Below are positions 20,381-34,200 of a DNA stretch of 64,000 nucleotides, piece after piece. The position numbers were made by a program, and so were the translations under genes. Numbering within the stretch: position 1 is the stretch's first letter; every line of letters starts with the position of its first letter. This DNA comes from Tomocerus qinae (Eukaryota > Arthropoda > Collembola > Entomobryomorpha > Tomoceridae). The notes under the pieces were generated by a model. The model was not told where the DNA came from. It made no database searches and worked only from the letters and a program-made list of their open reading frames with translations. The stretch is from NCBI GenBank assembly GCA_020055645.1, contig CM034546.1, positions 24,056,001 through 24,120,000 of the forward strand. Reading direction: 5' to 3'.

Positions 20381-21815
20381 TATACTGTATACACTACAGT
20401 GAAGGGCTGTGTAATAATAACTGAATCAATGGCAAAACGTTTAGGATCTCTAGTAAATAAAAAGTAACGTAGGTACTAGTACTAAGTAATAAAATAAATG
20501 CCATCACAATAATTTATAAAATATTGTCCAACTGTGAACTAAAATGAAAATAAATTCCCTTGAAGTGAAAAATTTACAAATACATAAAAAAGTGGCAAAT
20601 TACATATTTAAAAAGAGATTCTGATCATGAAGGGGTTGAATGGTGGGATAATATTGCATAGTATTATTTTTTCTTGTGAATAAAGTTTATTTTCATTATG
20701 AAACATGCTTAAGTAACTCTTTACTGGTATAAATAAATTAAATGGGACATTATAGGCTTTCTCACTAAAATGAAAAGATAACATAAAGACGTAAAAATCA
20801 AGTAAAAAAGAGCTGTATTTCTGTTCCCTATAGTTTTGGTATTGTACGAATACAAAATTATTGATGACCAATATGGCCTACTACTTTCGCGTCCATTGAA
20901 TCTTATAAAATAATTTTGAAATAGCAGACTACTATGAGTTAAGATTTATATTACCTGAATTATATTTTTGAAAGCCGTCGGATCAACCCCGGTTACTTCA
21001 ATTAAGTTTTGTCCAATTTTTTCTGCTGCCAAAATCAGATCTTCGAAGAATGGCGATGCAACCGACAAAACAAACTTATGACACGAAATCGATTCCCCCT
21101 GAAATAATAATGGAAATGTTTTTGCTCTTGAATATCGTTTTCTGGCATTTAAAAATAATAACATTTAAAATATAATGTAATAACTGACCCCAACAGAAAA
21201 TGTGATGTCATGAGGAAATCGCTCCAAACTTGTTTTCAGGATGGCCGCCCATCTCTTTGGCATTGAATTCACATCTTTTCGCCATTCGACGTTGTTGTTT
21301 TCAACAATCCTCGGTGATTTGGTGAAGTCTATTACTACTGGCTTTCGTGCAAGCTCCATAATGATTCTTAGGATTCGTAAATCTTCTTAGAAGTTTTGGT
21401 AAGCAACAGTTAGTAGTGCGGTATCAAGAGAGAACTGAGAACATAAAATTCAATTTCTTCTATTATCTACCTTTAATATTGGGTTGCATAAACGCTCAAG
21501 TATATTAACAGTCACGTATCCAACGGGGGGCTAGAGTGGCTTCATCCCCTCCTAATTCCCAAGAAAAATAGGATTTTGTTGCCAAAAAGGGTAAAACCGA
21601 AAATATTTTCGCGCGAATTTTTGGTTGGCCCTCTGCCCCCCTGATAAAAATCCTAGATTTGTGCCTGTATACTAGGTAAGAAACCTTATCGCAAATAATT
21701 TTTTTATGTCACAAAATGATATTGGGTTTATAATAAAATAGTAGCATGGCTTATAATTTTATTTTAATAACATACGCCTTGACACTATTTTTATTCTGAC
21801 CAGGCCCCTGTTAGG

Positions 21816-21975
21816 TTATAAGCCTTTTTCACAATTGCTTTATTGTCACCAGTTGAAGTGAAGCTCAGTGGATGGAGGTAGAGAATTATGCATTTAAAAA
21901 GCCTGAAAATACTGTCTCCATCTACTGAGTTTCACTTCAACTGGTGACCAGAAAGCAATTGTGAGAAAGGTTTAT
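21816..21975. mobile_element. Foldback MITE upstream of copy D
   Basis: Arms of about 60 bp, both containing CACAATTGCTTT and CACCAGTTGAAGTGAA, separated by a 28 bp loop. The paralogous sequence upstream of copy A (about 49168) lacks the insertion, so it arrived after the duplication. Confidence 0.75.
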
Positions 21976-22236
21976 TCGTTCAAAAGAGAGGGTCTCAACC
22001 AAATAATGCTCTAAAACAAGTGTGTTACATTTTTAGTTTGGTTCACAGTAAGGGCTTTTCCGATGTAATACAGTTGCGGCTTTAGCAGACTGGTGACTGG
22101 GGCAAGGCCTTCAATTTTGTAACTAGACAATAAAGCTTTGATATGATTTGACTGTTCAATATAAGGAGCACCTCAATCTCGAAAAACAGAGAAACGAGAT
22201 TTCCCTTTTTACGACTGACTTAATATTAAACTTCAG

Positions 22237-23138
22237 GGCTGAATTTAGGCAGCGGTACTTTGTTGCCACCGTCCCCGCTGTCGCCGCTGTTGCCGCTAGG
22301 GGGTAAAGGGGGTCAGCGGCAACAGCAAAAATACATTAGTAAGCGGAAACAGTGGCAACAGTGGCGACACACAAAAACCACAGGTGGCAACAGCGGCGAC
22401 ACGCAAAATCCACTAGCGGCAACAGAGACACATTAATCTGATTTCCTCTGTCGCTAAACCTAATATAAGCCAGTACACTGCTCCTCAGAGCTCAATGCTC
22501 AACAACGGCAACAGAGGATATCAGATTAATGTGTCGGCTGAATTTAGGCACGGGGATCTCGTTGCCTCAATTGCCCCCGTTGCCCCATGCTTAGCCACTT
22601 TACCTATTATTTTAATATGTTGCCTCCCTTCACTATTTTTGCCTCTTTTTTGACCTAACCTAATAAAAAAATAAACTGTTTTATTGTTAATACATAACAA
22701 AAATGTAGCATGTTTATTTTTAATTAGGTTAGGTCAAAAAAGAGGCAAAAATAGTGACGGGAGGCAAATGGAAAAGACGATAGGTTAACTGGCTTAACTT
22801 GGGGCAACGGGGGCAATTGAAGTAACGAGATCCCGCTGCCTAAATTCAGCCAATGTGTCTCTGTTGCCGCTAGTGGTTTTAGCTGTGTCGCCGCTAGTGG
22901 TTTTAGCTGTGTCGCCGCTAGTGGTTTTAGCTGTGTCGCCGCTGTTGCCGCTAGTAGATTTAGCTGTGTCTCCGCTGTTGCCGCTAGTGGATTTTGCGTG
23001 TCGCCGCTAGGGGTTGTACGTGTAGCCACTGTTGCCACTGTCTCCGCTATTATGTTGTCGCCGCTAAACCCCCCCCCAAACCTCCCAGCGGCAACAGCGG
23101 GGACAGTGGCAACAAAGTACCGCTGCCTAAATTCAGCC
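22237..23138. mobile_element. Outer MITE with 8 bp target duplication, carrying GC-rich minisatellite
   Basis: Terminal inverted repeats start GGCTGAATTTAGGCAGCGG and continue for about 50 bp. An 8 bp duplication AACTTCAG flanks it (22229-22236 and 23139-23146), as for hAT elements. Inside are repeats of TGCCGCTAGTGGTTTTAGC and TGTCGCCGCTAG type, much richer in GC than the surroundings. A minus-strand open frame of 145 aa across the repeats is a by-product of their period. The element is split by a second member of the same family. Confidence 0.85.
22536..22851. mobile_element. Inner MITE nested in the outer MITE
   Basis: Ends share GGCTGAATTTAGGCA with the outer element. The 8 bp duplication AATGTGTC flanks it (22528-22535 and 22852-22859). 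Nearly the whole 316 bp folds back on itself, with arms of about 130 bp meeting around the AACCTAATAAAAAA / TTTTTAATTAGGTT loop. No coding capacity. Confidence 0.88.
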
Positions 23139-25289
23139 AACTTCAGGGTGGGTAGGGGCACCTTTTAAAATTAAATGTTATATACGTTGGGTTTAAAGTA
23201 AAGAAGGGTACTGAAACGCTCAATCTTAGTCTTAGTCTATGGCATTTAAGTTTACGATATTAGAAGAGTTTACTGGTAGATCTAAATCACTTGTTGATTG
23301 TAATTCAAAATTGGCCAAATAGCGTGTAAATTACCGAAAAAATGCTTAATCCCACGCTCATCAGTCAGGACGGTATATTTATGCCATTTTTAAGTTCAAA
23401 TTTCTGGCGGATTTTGTTGGAGTTATGTTCGCAGATTTTACCTGCATATATTATCAACATGCCCCTTGATTCTGGTCTGATACATTTTCAGCATACCTGA
23501 ACTACATTTACGCTGTTGGCACAATTTCGGATATTGCCATTTCCCACCCCACCTTGTTGGATTGGACGACGGAAATTGGGGGAATATGGGACATAAAGCC
23601 TAATTTATTACATTGCAAGAAAGTATTTTATGGATCTTTCAAATCAATTTCACCTGCATATTTGGAAGTAAACTTTAAGGCAACTTTACCTTCCGTTTGG
23701 CATGGTTTTGACCTTCTATAATTCTAATATAATTGTGAACCGGTATGAACCATACTTATTGCATGGTAAAACTTTGTCTTAAATCGAAGGAATTTAAGAT
23801 TAGAAAATGAAACTCAGAAGTCAGAAATGTAGACGTAAGGTAAACTCGTATCGTGATCTTGTTGTGGCCCAGTTTTAGCAGATGTACATAGTAATATGCG
23901 TAAACTGAATTAACTGCAGAAATTTCAGTTTTCTCTTTCATCATAATATTTCCGTTTGCTGCAGATTTGTGTTGTAAAGTAGTGGATTAATTACATATAT
24001 TAATATTGAATTAAATATATATAGTATGGAGTAATATTATTCTACACGTTAGTAATACATTCCTGATTTAAAAATCATTATCTTTCACTGAACCAATGCC
24101 AATGAGATTTAACCCTGAGATTATCTTAACCTTTTTTTAGTCTTAACGCATAACGTCATAATATTGCTTTTAGACAGGAAATGGCCATTTTAACAGTAAG
24201 TTAATTTTTGACTAATTTGAAAACTAGTATTTCTATATTGAAGTTAAAAGAGCGTATCCGTGAGCAACTTTTCTGCGCTAAAGTAAATCCATTCCGTCAC
24301 TTCAACTGGCATTTTTGATCTATTCCTATATCTTACATATAATTGCCGCCACTGTACCAAACGGAATAAATACACTAGCCGTTCATAACGTCCCCATAAT
24401 TACTAAGACATTAACCCCTGTGAACTAACGAGGGTAATCATTATATTCTTTTTCAAGTATATTGGCGGCTACTAGAAGGATATTCGAATATTTACTAAAT
24501 CAAATGATTGGTATAGTTACTAAATGAGAATGGTTTATCATCGTTATTTTTAGAAAAGCAGCACAGATATTAAGTCAAAAATTATCACAAAGCACCTCTG
24601 ATAATTTGGTAATTATTAGAGCCATTCAATAATGGAATATAATTAGAACGAAAATGACGTATAGCAATTAGTATAGAAAACATTTTCGTTATCAAATAGT
24701 ATTGAGTTGGTTATTTCTTAAAGACTTAAGTCGAGATTTAAATGGCGTCAAAGTGTCTATGTACAACTGTACTAGTTCAAGCATATTATGTGTGCCACCA
24801 AATAGTCGTCAATGCTATGCAAAAAGTATTCATTTACAATGGACCAAAACCATGCAATGTCGCGGTTTTGGTATGTTTAATGCGAATTGGTGTAGGTCTT
24901 TATATGTCAATAAATACTATTGAAACTTTCTTTCAATTAACTTATTGATTAATTTTAACCTATTTGACAGACAATAATAACTGCAGTATCGCCGTTTGTC
25001 CTCAATGAAAAGAATATCAAAACAATCAGACATATAAAAGTATTGATTATATACTGTACATATGAAAACGCTGAAAAAGGTCCACTTTGTATCCAAAATG
25101 CCTAGTTTAAATTGTTTACTTTATGGTCACTGATTGATGCCTAAAAATATGCTTTAAATTAATAACTCATATGGTTACTGATCAAAACCTCAACTAATAT
25201 TTCTTTACATTTATTTTACAACTTCTATTGCACTGCATTTAATTATTTATGTATTGGTCAAGTGATTTCACACTTTTCACTTCTTTTTA
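23139..25289. other. Gene-free stretch between copies D and C
   Basis: About 23360-23740 is alignable to sequence upstream of copy A (50230-50393 and 54059-54230), so it belongs to the duplicated block. About 24960-25100 aligns to the region 3' of copy A (44080-44220). Short open frames around 24700-24950 have no recognisable product. I see no other gene. Confidence 0.6.
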
Positions 25290-28200
25290 TTATTCCGAGA
25301 GAGAAAATTTCAAAGAGTAAACAGAACTATAGTTGTAGGTAAATCTCAATTTGATAGGCTTAGTGAGACCATCCGTTTCATTGTACAAGACGATGTCCTT
25401 CTTGGGATTTTTCCACCAAGGCACTCCACCCTGCAATGATTATCCACATCAATTACATTTTCTGCTCCACTTTAGATGAACAATGACAACACTAGACGTT
25501 CAGTGAAGACAGATTAACGAAATAAACGACACTCTCTCGACTACTCAATTCAATTAATTCAACTTACGACAATTGGCCGGATGTACACCCTGTACTCCTT
25601 GTTAGGGACAATCTTAACTGATTGGTTTAAATCTATCATTTTTGTTTTCTTCGCTTCAACGATGTAGGATGTCTCCATCTCCGACAAGAAGGGTCCCTTT
25701 CGTTGCCAATAGTCATGTTGACCTATACCGATTTTCACAGTGTAGTTTTCTGTAGGTTTTGATGGTCTTCCCACCAATGCCACTCCTCTCAGGTAGATGG
25801 GAGGGTCTCCCTCAACCCCGTCGATGTTAAAGCTAAATACAGTTAAAATTAGGTCTATATTCCTTCAAGAATAAACGCAATAAATGATTAGAAGACATGA
25901 AATTGTCATTCACCTGCCTCCACAGCCATAACAACCTAATTTACTTGAATCATATTCTCCCTCCAGTGGGAAGTCGGAAAATAAATCGACTACTTTCAGT
26001 GCGACATAAAGTGATCGTCGAGAGATGGGGAAATTTAGTTCTTGCAGCAAGAGATTTCTGTAATTAAATCAGAGATATAATTGCCTTATCCACCAATAGA
26101 CAACTTTTGGTCTTTTAATCTTATAATTTTTTACAAATTAGAATATCTTTTAATATTATAATTACATCTCATGATTCTCGATTAAAGTAAATTAAAATGG
26201 TAATTTTTTCCATTTTATTAAGATTAAACTATGCAAAATCATCTTTAAGGATGTTTGGGATGTTATTGGACTACCTATAATTTAAGTGTCTAAAAAATTA
26301 GGCATTTTTTGTAAATTTACGTGTACTATGATTTTTGAATGGTTATTTTCCAGCAATTGAATTCGGTATAGAAACTGTAGAAACCTAAGTTCTGAATAAT
26401 AACAATTTAAATATATCTTCCTTAGTTACCAAAGTATCATGAAAACTTTCACATATACCTAATTTTGTGTCAAATTATCTTTAGAAAAATATTAAATGTC
26501 TTACTTTAATACATATTATCCAACTTTTAAGTTTTGAAAATAAAAATATCATGTAGCTACTTTAAAATTGGCAACGTCGGTATGCATATTAACCGTGGTA
26601 AAACCAGTGAGAATTCTCACACAATATAAATTATTAGAAGGTAAGGCTGTATGTATAAGATTGGAACCTAAGTAAACGAATGGTTTTTGCTAAAAGTACC
26701 AAAAACATTTATAACTATCTTTGTCTTCATTTCAGTTTCAACAAAAAGAGCCTCAACCTAGGTGTTGGAATCTTTGAGATGTGCAGTCTCAAACTCATTT
26801 TCGAATTTCAATTTCAAACTATGGAAGATAAAAGTACTTTATGAAACAATATTTTTCAAAATATGTTTTTTTAAAATGCGTTGTTTCTTCGCGCGCCTAA
26901 ATTTTCGCTGAGGTCGTTTGGCATGACTAGTGTAGCTCCGGACCTACTCATCCGATCTGTTTTAAAATTGACAGGCAATTAGAGAAGAATATTTTCTAGA
27001 CATTGACATTGAGTTCATAAAATGTTTTCAAAACATTTATTTTTGAATTTGAGAAAATGTAATTTTAACATCAAAGAAAAACGATTGTATCTTCGAAACT
27101 AATTATCCGATTTGAGTGAAACCTTTATAGAAAGACAGAAAAGAGGGTTTTCTAGACCATAGTGTTATAAAATTTATGTTTATAATATAGTCACTTTTAA
27201 AATCATTTTTTATTTTATGAAATTATTGTTTAGAAAACATTGTTGTTTAATTGTTTATCTTTCTATCCAGGTTTACTTCGAATCGTATAAGTAGTTGCAA
27301 AGCTACAAGCGTTTTTCTTTGATAGTGTAGTCAAATTTTCATAATTTTAGAAAAAAAAATTTTTGAAACTTTTTTTAAACATTTTATAAAGGTAGCGTCT
27401 AGAAAATATTTTCTCTACCTCCGTGTTGATTTTGAAACAGATCAGATAAGTAGCTTTGGAGCTGCATTTGCCATGCTAAACGACCTTAAGAGCGAAAATT
27501 TTGGCGCGCGATAATTTCGAAACGATGCATTTTCAACACAAGTATATTTCTGAAAAAGCATGTGTCATAAAGTACTTTTAGCTATCAAAGTTTGAAACCG
27601 CTCTCAAAGATTCCAAATGTCAACATCTAAAGATATTGAATACATTTGGCCATATGAATATTATGTTGTATGTCTATGTCTCCTCCTGTGAAATCAACTC
27701 GTAAATACGGTACTGGCGGGAAACAATTGAGTCTTAACTTGGAAAAACCCGACACCTGGATTTCTGAAATCACTAATTAATTAATTTTCAAGTAGTCATG
27801 GAAAGTTACCTAGAATCCAGTGTTTCGTATTTGGTAAAATTTAAGGGGGGGAAATGTCTCCAGTAAGACAAGGTCGTAATACCTGGTTACGTCTGACACG
27901 TAAGACTAAAAGGGTAGGGCCTGCCGCCTGCCCCATCCTTTTATAGGGTCAATCCAAGGAGCATGGATGTTGTCATGGTATAGTACCGTCCAAGCTTCTT
28001 GGGTCAATCTGTGATAAATTAGTTTTGATTTCTAACATGATGCACACGAGCTCACTACCACCCATTCTAAAATGAGGCTTTTTAGTCAGACCGAGTCTAA
28101 CGTCGTTCTGGCTGATACCAAAAAGCGACATTATATCCAGGGTTTGTTCAACTCAAGCACTTTTATCATACCATTCAGAACAACGTTTACGTCCGTAGGA

Positions 28201-31200
28201 TCTACCAACTTTTTTAGAACAAACTAACCAAAATGTCCAAATTAACGATAGCAAACACTTTGGGTTGCATAAATACAAATAAATATACAAGGTCCCCAGT
28301 ACCGCTGTACAGATATAGAAATGAATTTCGGGATTATTCCATAAAGACATTTTCAGTACCTATACATTTGCGCAAAGCTCGAAATGTGGATTGTTTGAAG
28401 AAAATGAGTTAAAAGTAGCCTTTTAGAAATGGCATATAATCGGGCGACGATTTAAGTTGAAGCCTGAAGTCCCTGAAAGAGCCCTAAAGTATTTGTGGGC
28501 AAGGCAAATCACAAATATTAAATCCTTTGGTTTAGGCTACGAGCAAAACATGGACAAGGCCGAGTATATAAGGGTATATAGTTATTGCTAAATTCAAGAA
28601 AAAGAATTTTTTTTCTAAAAATACCTAATCATTGTATTTTATGCAAGTTGAGTCTTCCCCCCTCTGAAATCGTCTTTTAAATTTTAAATACCGGTTCCTC
28701 TGAAGGATGCCCTTTTTTCGCACGAAAATATAGGTGTACAGGTTGGTGAGTGAGATGGAGCTATTAACAAAGGAGGTAACACAAATAGAATTCTGTTTAC
28801 GTATAAGCCAATGATTGTGAATGCAGCCACTGATTACCCTAGTCTCGCCTGTACCCAGTTTTGATAAGTTAGGTTGAAATTGGCAGCTAAAAGAGAAAAC
28901 TGCTAATGTCGTCACCTGAAGTGGAAGCAGCTGCCATAGTAACATTTAAAGCATCTTGACTCTACCCTTTTACTGAATTGAGTTACAGCACTAATTCTTT
29001 TTTAAGTTTCTTCCCCATGGGAAATATATACATAATAAAAATAACCGTCCTCCTGGGGAAACCCTGGTCAAACTCTATGACTACAATATTAATTTTGAAA
29101 TTGGAAATTCAGTTGTCGGGTTTTTCCAAGTTAAGACTCAATTATTGTAACTCGACAGCACCGGACATAGTACACACAACACATAATATGACTTGTCCTT
29201 ATAGATGTACTATATATAATATGGATATTATATTATCTTTAAAACATTTGAACTTAAACGCAAGACCAATTTATAATCAGAATACAGGTACAAAAATGAA
29301 GATATATGTTGCGGAAACTTACGCGTCTTTGTTTTCCTTTCGAAGCCAGAAATATCGAAGTAATTTGTATCCTTCCTCCAGACTAAATAAATTAGTTGGT
29401 TCAATGACTGAGAAAAAATCTTCGGGAGATATCGATGACAATCGTATGTGGCGAAGAACCCCATCCAAGACTCCCCTCAGATTTTCACTTGTCTTGTCCT
29501 TTCTCTGCAACTCGCATTGGTGTTCACCCCACCTGATTTATACCATTACATGTAGTTATTAATTGTAAAAAATCAGCAACTTCAACTAAAACCAAACTCG
29601 CGGACTTGGATTTCGGGAGACGCGACGTTAGATAGCCAAACTCAACATATTTTTACCTCAACCTATTTAGTTCACGGTGGACGGTAGTTATTTAGATTAG
29701 GTGAAAAAAGCTTCGATCTAGTTAGTGATAAACAACAAAAATATCAAAGGCAGTAGATTGTCACTGAAAGTGGCAAAACACCCATGCACTATCGTCGCTT
29801 GTTGAAATGAATGTGTTTTTTAAGGAGGGAGTCTTTACAGACTTGCCGCATTATTTTCCAGGTGTCGCATTGTAGATTAACAGTGCAGAGCTCAGAGATT
29901 GAACTTCTTCAAGAAGTTCGGAAATCTCTCGAAATGGCGCATGGGGTCAATGAGTTTGGAGTGAGGATCGTAAATAATAGCTCCTGCCCCGGAGGAAAGT
30001 GTGCACTGTTGTGGCCTCGTTCTGGTCCTCCACCACACCACTCCTCCGTGCGATATCGCGATATGAATACAACAATACAACATCTATTTGATTTGTTTGT
30101 TTGTATTAGACAAAATGGCACAGTGAAGCCATTTCACACACACACAGAACACGCATCGTATAGCCTAATGTATTAAAACGGCCACCAATCGTATCTGGAT
30201 TTTTATAATGCTTGAGCGGGTCCATTGCATGTTGAATATTTTTATAGGTTAATTTCGTCCCATTTAACCATTAAGATTTTACACCATAGATTAGGCCCGC
30301 ACAAACATTATAAAAATCCAGATACGACTGGTGGCAGATTTAATACATTGGGCTATACGATGAGTATTTTGTGTGATTTCACACCTCATCAAACCAAGAC
30401 TTCCTGAATTCCATTCTGAGTGGTGTGCAACATCGCTTTATAGGAATACCTGATCTGTCTGTCCGTCTGTCTGTTAGTACGATAACTCAAAAACGTTTTG
30501 AGATAATCAACTCAAACTTACTGTACGTGATGTAGGGATGAAAAGCGAGGTCGAGTTCGAAAATGGACTAAATCGGACACACCCCTGTCTGTGGGCGTGG
30601 TTCAAATATTAAAAATTGGCGTAACTTTAGTTATTGACAATGTAGAACGTCATGAGATAGTTCGCTCGAAAAGGTTATTTGTTAGGCCATGTCAAGGTCA
30701 AGTCACACGTGTAAAAAGGTCAAAGGTCATTGAAAAAATTCACTAAAAACGTCGATAACTCAAAAACGGTTTGAGATAATTAACTCAAACTTACTATGCG
30801 TGATGTAGGGATGAAAAGCAAGGTCGAGTTTGATAATGAAATAAATCAGACACAGACCCTGCCTGTGGGTGTGGTCTAAAAATTAAAACCTACAGCAAGC
30901 CGTAACAGAAGCTCGCCTGAGTAAAGTTTACCGTGTACACATTTTGGTAGCGAAAAGTTACACAAAACCGAGCGTACGGATTTTGATCAAACTTTCAGAA
31001 TTGAGTCTTTATATATGTATCTACGACATATTAAAAATTCATACATTGATATTATAAGGAAACGAATCTATATCATTTCAAATATCAACATAAAATCAAA
31101 ATTGATGATTGTTGACCACGAAAATCAATCGAAAATCAAAATTGATTAATGTTGACAATCAAAATCAACCAAAAATCAAAGTACATTAATGTTGACTATA

Positions 31201-34200
31201 AAATCAACATAAAATCAAAGTACATTAATGTTGACTATAAAATTCAACAGAAAATCAAAGTACAATAATGTTGACTATAAAAATCAACAGAAAATCAAAG
31301 TACATTAATGTTGACTATAAAAATCAACAGAAAATCAAATTACATTAATGTTGACTATAAAAATCAACAGAGAATCAAAATTGATTAATGTTGATTAAGA
31401 AAATCAACAGAAAATCAAAGCATATTAATGTTGACTATGAAAATCAACAGAAAATCAAAGCACATTAATGTTGACTATGAAAATCAACAGAAAATCAAAG
31501 TACATTAATGTTTACTATGAAAATCAACAGATATTCAACTTTGATTGATTATGAGTATAAAATCAACAGAAATTTAAATTCGGTTAATAATGACTGTTAA
31601 AATTAAAAAGAAATCGCAAAATGGATATTTGACTATCAATTTGAATATAAATGCGAAATTGATTTATTTTCGTCCTATGATGGTTATTTTGCAGTTTTAT
31701 TTACGTTATTATAAAATCTTAAATATGGTCGAAGCAGAGTTAAATATTTTATACTATCGTGCTAACAATTAATAGGAAACACAAATGAAATTTTTATGGC
31801 CCATTTTCTTCTTTGACTATCAAATAAAGACAAAGTGAGCGCGCGGTATCTCAGCAACTTATGGACCGATTTGAACCAAAATCAATAGGGTTCGTCACCA
31901 GTCCATAGGCATAGTTTATGCCAAGTTTTGTCAATATCCATCATTGCTTTCGAAAGTTATCGTGGGTACGGACGGACGGACGTACGGACAGACTGTGCGG
32001 TTCTATAAGCTGCTTTATTCAGGCGAGCTAAAAATTTGTGGTAGTGTATTAACTAATAAATCAACAGAAAATCAAAATTGATTAATGTTGTCTATCAAAA
32101 TCAACAAAAAATCAAAATTAATTAATATTGAGTATCAAAATCAAAACAAAATCAAAATTATTTAATATTGGGTATCAAAATCAAAAGAAAATCAAAATTA
32201 ATTAATATTGAGTATCAAAATCAAAAGAAATCAAAATTAATTAATATTGTTTATCAAAATCAAAAGAAAATCAAAATTAAATTATATTGAGTATCAAAAT
32301 CAAAAGATAGTCCAAATTAATATTGAGTATCAAAATCAGAAGAAAATCCAAAATTAATTAATATTGAGTATCAAAATCAGAAGAAAATCCAAAATTAATT
32401 AATATTGAGTATCATAATCAAAAGAAAATCAAAATTTATTATTATTGACTATCAAATCAAAAGAAAATTAAAATTGATTCATCTTGAGTGTAAAATCAAG
32501 TCAAATCACTATTGTATAGTAATATTGACTATCAAAATGAAAAGATGTTAGAAATTGTAAATTTGACTATAAAATTGAATATAAATCCAAAATAGATTTA
32601 TTTCCGTCCTCTAATAGTAGTATTTCGGTTTTATTTGATTTATTATTAAATTTCAAATTTGGTAGAAGCGGAGTGAAATATTTTATACTATCCCGCTAAC
32701 AATTTATAGGAAACGCCTTTGAACTTTTTAATGTCCATTTAATGCCAAATTTTCACTTTGACTATCAAAATAAAGAGAAAGTGAGCGCGCGGTATCTCAG
32801 CAACCAATAGACCGATTAACCCCAAAATGAATAGGGATCGTCAGTGGTCCATAGGCACTGAATCTGCCAAGTTTGGTTAATATCCGTCATTGCGTTCGAA
32901 AGTTATCGTGGGTACGGACGGACGGACGGACGGACGGACGTACGGACGGACAGACTGTGCGATTCTATAAGCTGCCTTATTCAGGCGAGCTAAAATTGGT
33001 GTAACTTTAGCTATTGACATTGTAGAACGTCATGGGATAGTTTTTCGAAAATTTTATTCGTTAGGCCATGTCAAGGTCAGTCACACATGTCGAAAGGTCA
33101 AAGGTCATTGAAAAAATTCACTAAAAACGTCATGTAACGTCAGATAATTAGTTCAATCTTTTTATGCAATTTCACACCACTTTTTTACATCCATTTGGAC
33201 GTAGTTTATTATTTCAATAGGCCTCCACAGTACTAATTCTGAATTTCAAAATGATTACGCATATTAAGGTTCAGGGGTGGTTCAAAATACTAAATTCAAT
33301 GAAGGGCAGGTTCTGGGGAAGTATCTATGGTATGGCTACGATTTAAAAATACAGTCATAGAAATTTACTTTATGACGTTTTTTGGAAAACTTGTATCTAG
33401 TCCTAGAATTATGGTCGTAGAAAAACAAACTTGGTCTCTAAAAATTCAGCCATTTTAGCCGGCTGGCTGGTCAAAATTACTTTTATCCAGCTAAAATGGA
33501 ACACTGGTACACCCATATAAATATTTAGACAGATAAATTTATTGCTTTATCAAGTCTACGATTATATTATGGAGATTCATGGACCAAATCTGAGCTGAAT
33601 GTGTACTTTTTAAAACTGATCCACTGGCTAACAAAGAATTTCAACCAGCAATTTCAGCCAGCCATTTTAACCAACCAGCCGGCTGGTCATCAAACACTGC
33701 ACAGGAGTACCAAGAATGCAAAATGCAGCAAGCAAAGGTATTATTAGCTGTTGTTGTTGATATGCAATGCATATCAGAAGTTCAGATAAGAGTTAAGATT
33801 TTGCACCATTGGTTAGACCCGCTCAATCACCATAAAAACCGTGAATGTAGCAAGTAGCAATGTAGCTTTAGCTCTAGCTGGTGATGTAGAGGTGCAATGC
33901 AATGTGCAGTGTACATGGAAGTGCCTAGCTTAGCTAGCCTACCACCTACACACCAACGCTAGCACTTCTAAGGCAACCTCATTTCCTCAAATTCATCATT
34001 GTATTTAGTGCAATTACGTGTCAACCTGGTGACCTCATAGAGGTAAAAGGGTGACCTTTATTTTCCAAAATGTAGCCGTTCTACAACAGCTACAGAGTCG
34101 AAAAATAGGTCGATGAAAAGAAGACAAAATAAACTAGTTCATTCCGGTCCGTTTAATCTTATATCCATTCTCTGATCCCCTTTACGGGGAAAAATTTTAT

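Larger units (their letters stand above)
18399..21359 (-). pseudogene. BTB-BACK-PHR gene copy D, five exons, 3' part missing
   Basis: Exons read on the minus strand: 21359-21189 (N-terminus, MELARKPVVIDFTKSP), 21098-20955 (BTB: SCHKFVLSVASPFFEDLI), 19735-19524 (end of BTB and start of BACK: YVYQDEKAIEENDMAATMSA), 19400-19275 (BACK: LLRFTQRHLSEFLKANDFQA) and 18608-18399 (SSISPEDFFSVIEPSNLF). All are open, with lengths (171, 144, 212, 126, 210) equal to those of copies A and C. Exons 6-8, which code the PHR domain, are absent. Intron 5 remains alignable down to 17773, where the Polinton starts. BTBD1/2/3/6-type proteins are Cullin-3 adaptors or neuronal regulators. Exon 1 has a weak GTCAGT donor. 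Confidence 0.85.

Noticed and set aside
22724-23161. 145 aa minus-strand open frame rich in AAT repeats
   Set aside because: It reads through the MITE minisatellite and the inner element border.
24702-24948. Two overlapping plus-strand frames of about 70 aa
   Set aside because: No motif, no splice context and not conserved at the paralogous position.
25914-26057. Suspected one-base deletion in exon 6 of copy C
   Set aside because: Recounting gave 144 nt, the same as copy A, so the frame closes.
29811-30176. 121 aa plus-strand frame
   Set aside because: It runs into a foldback element and has no recognisable domain.
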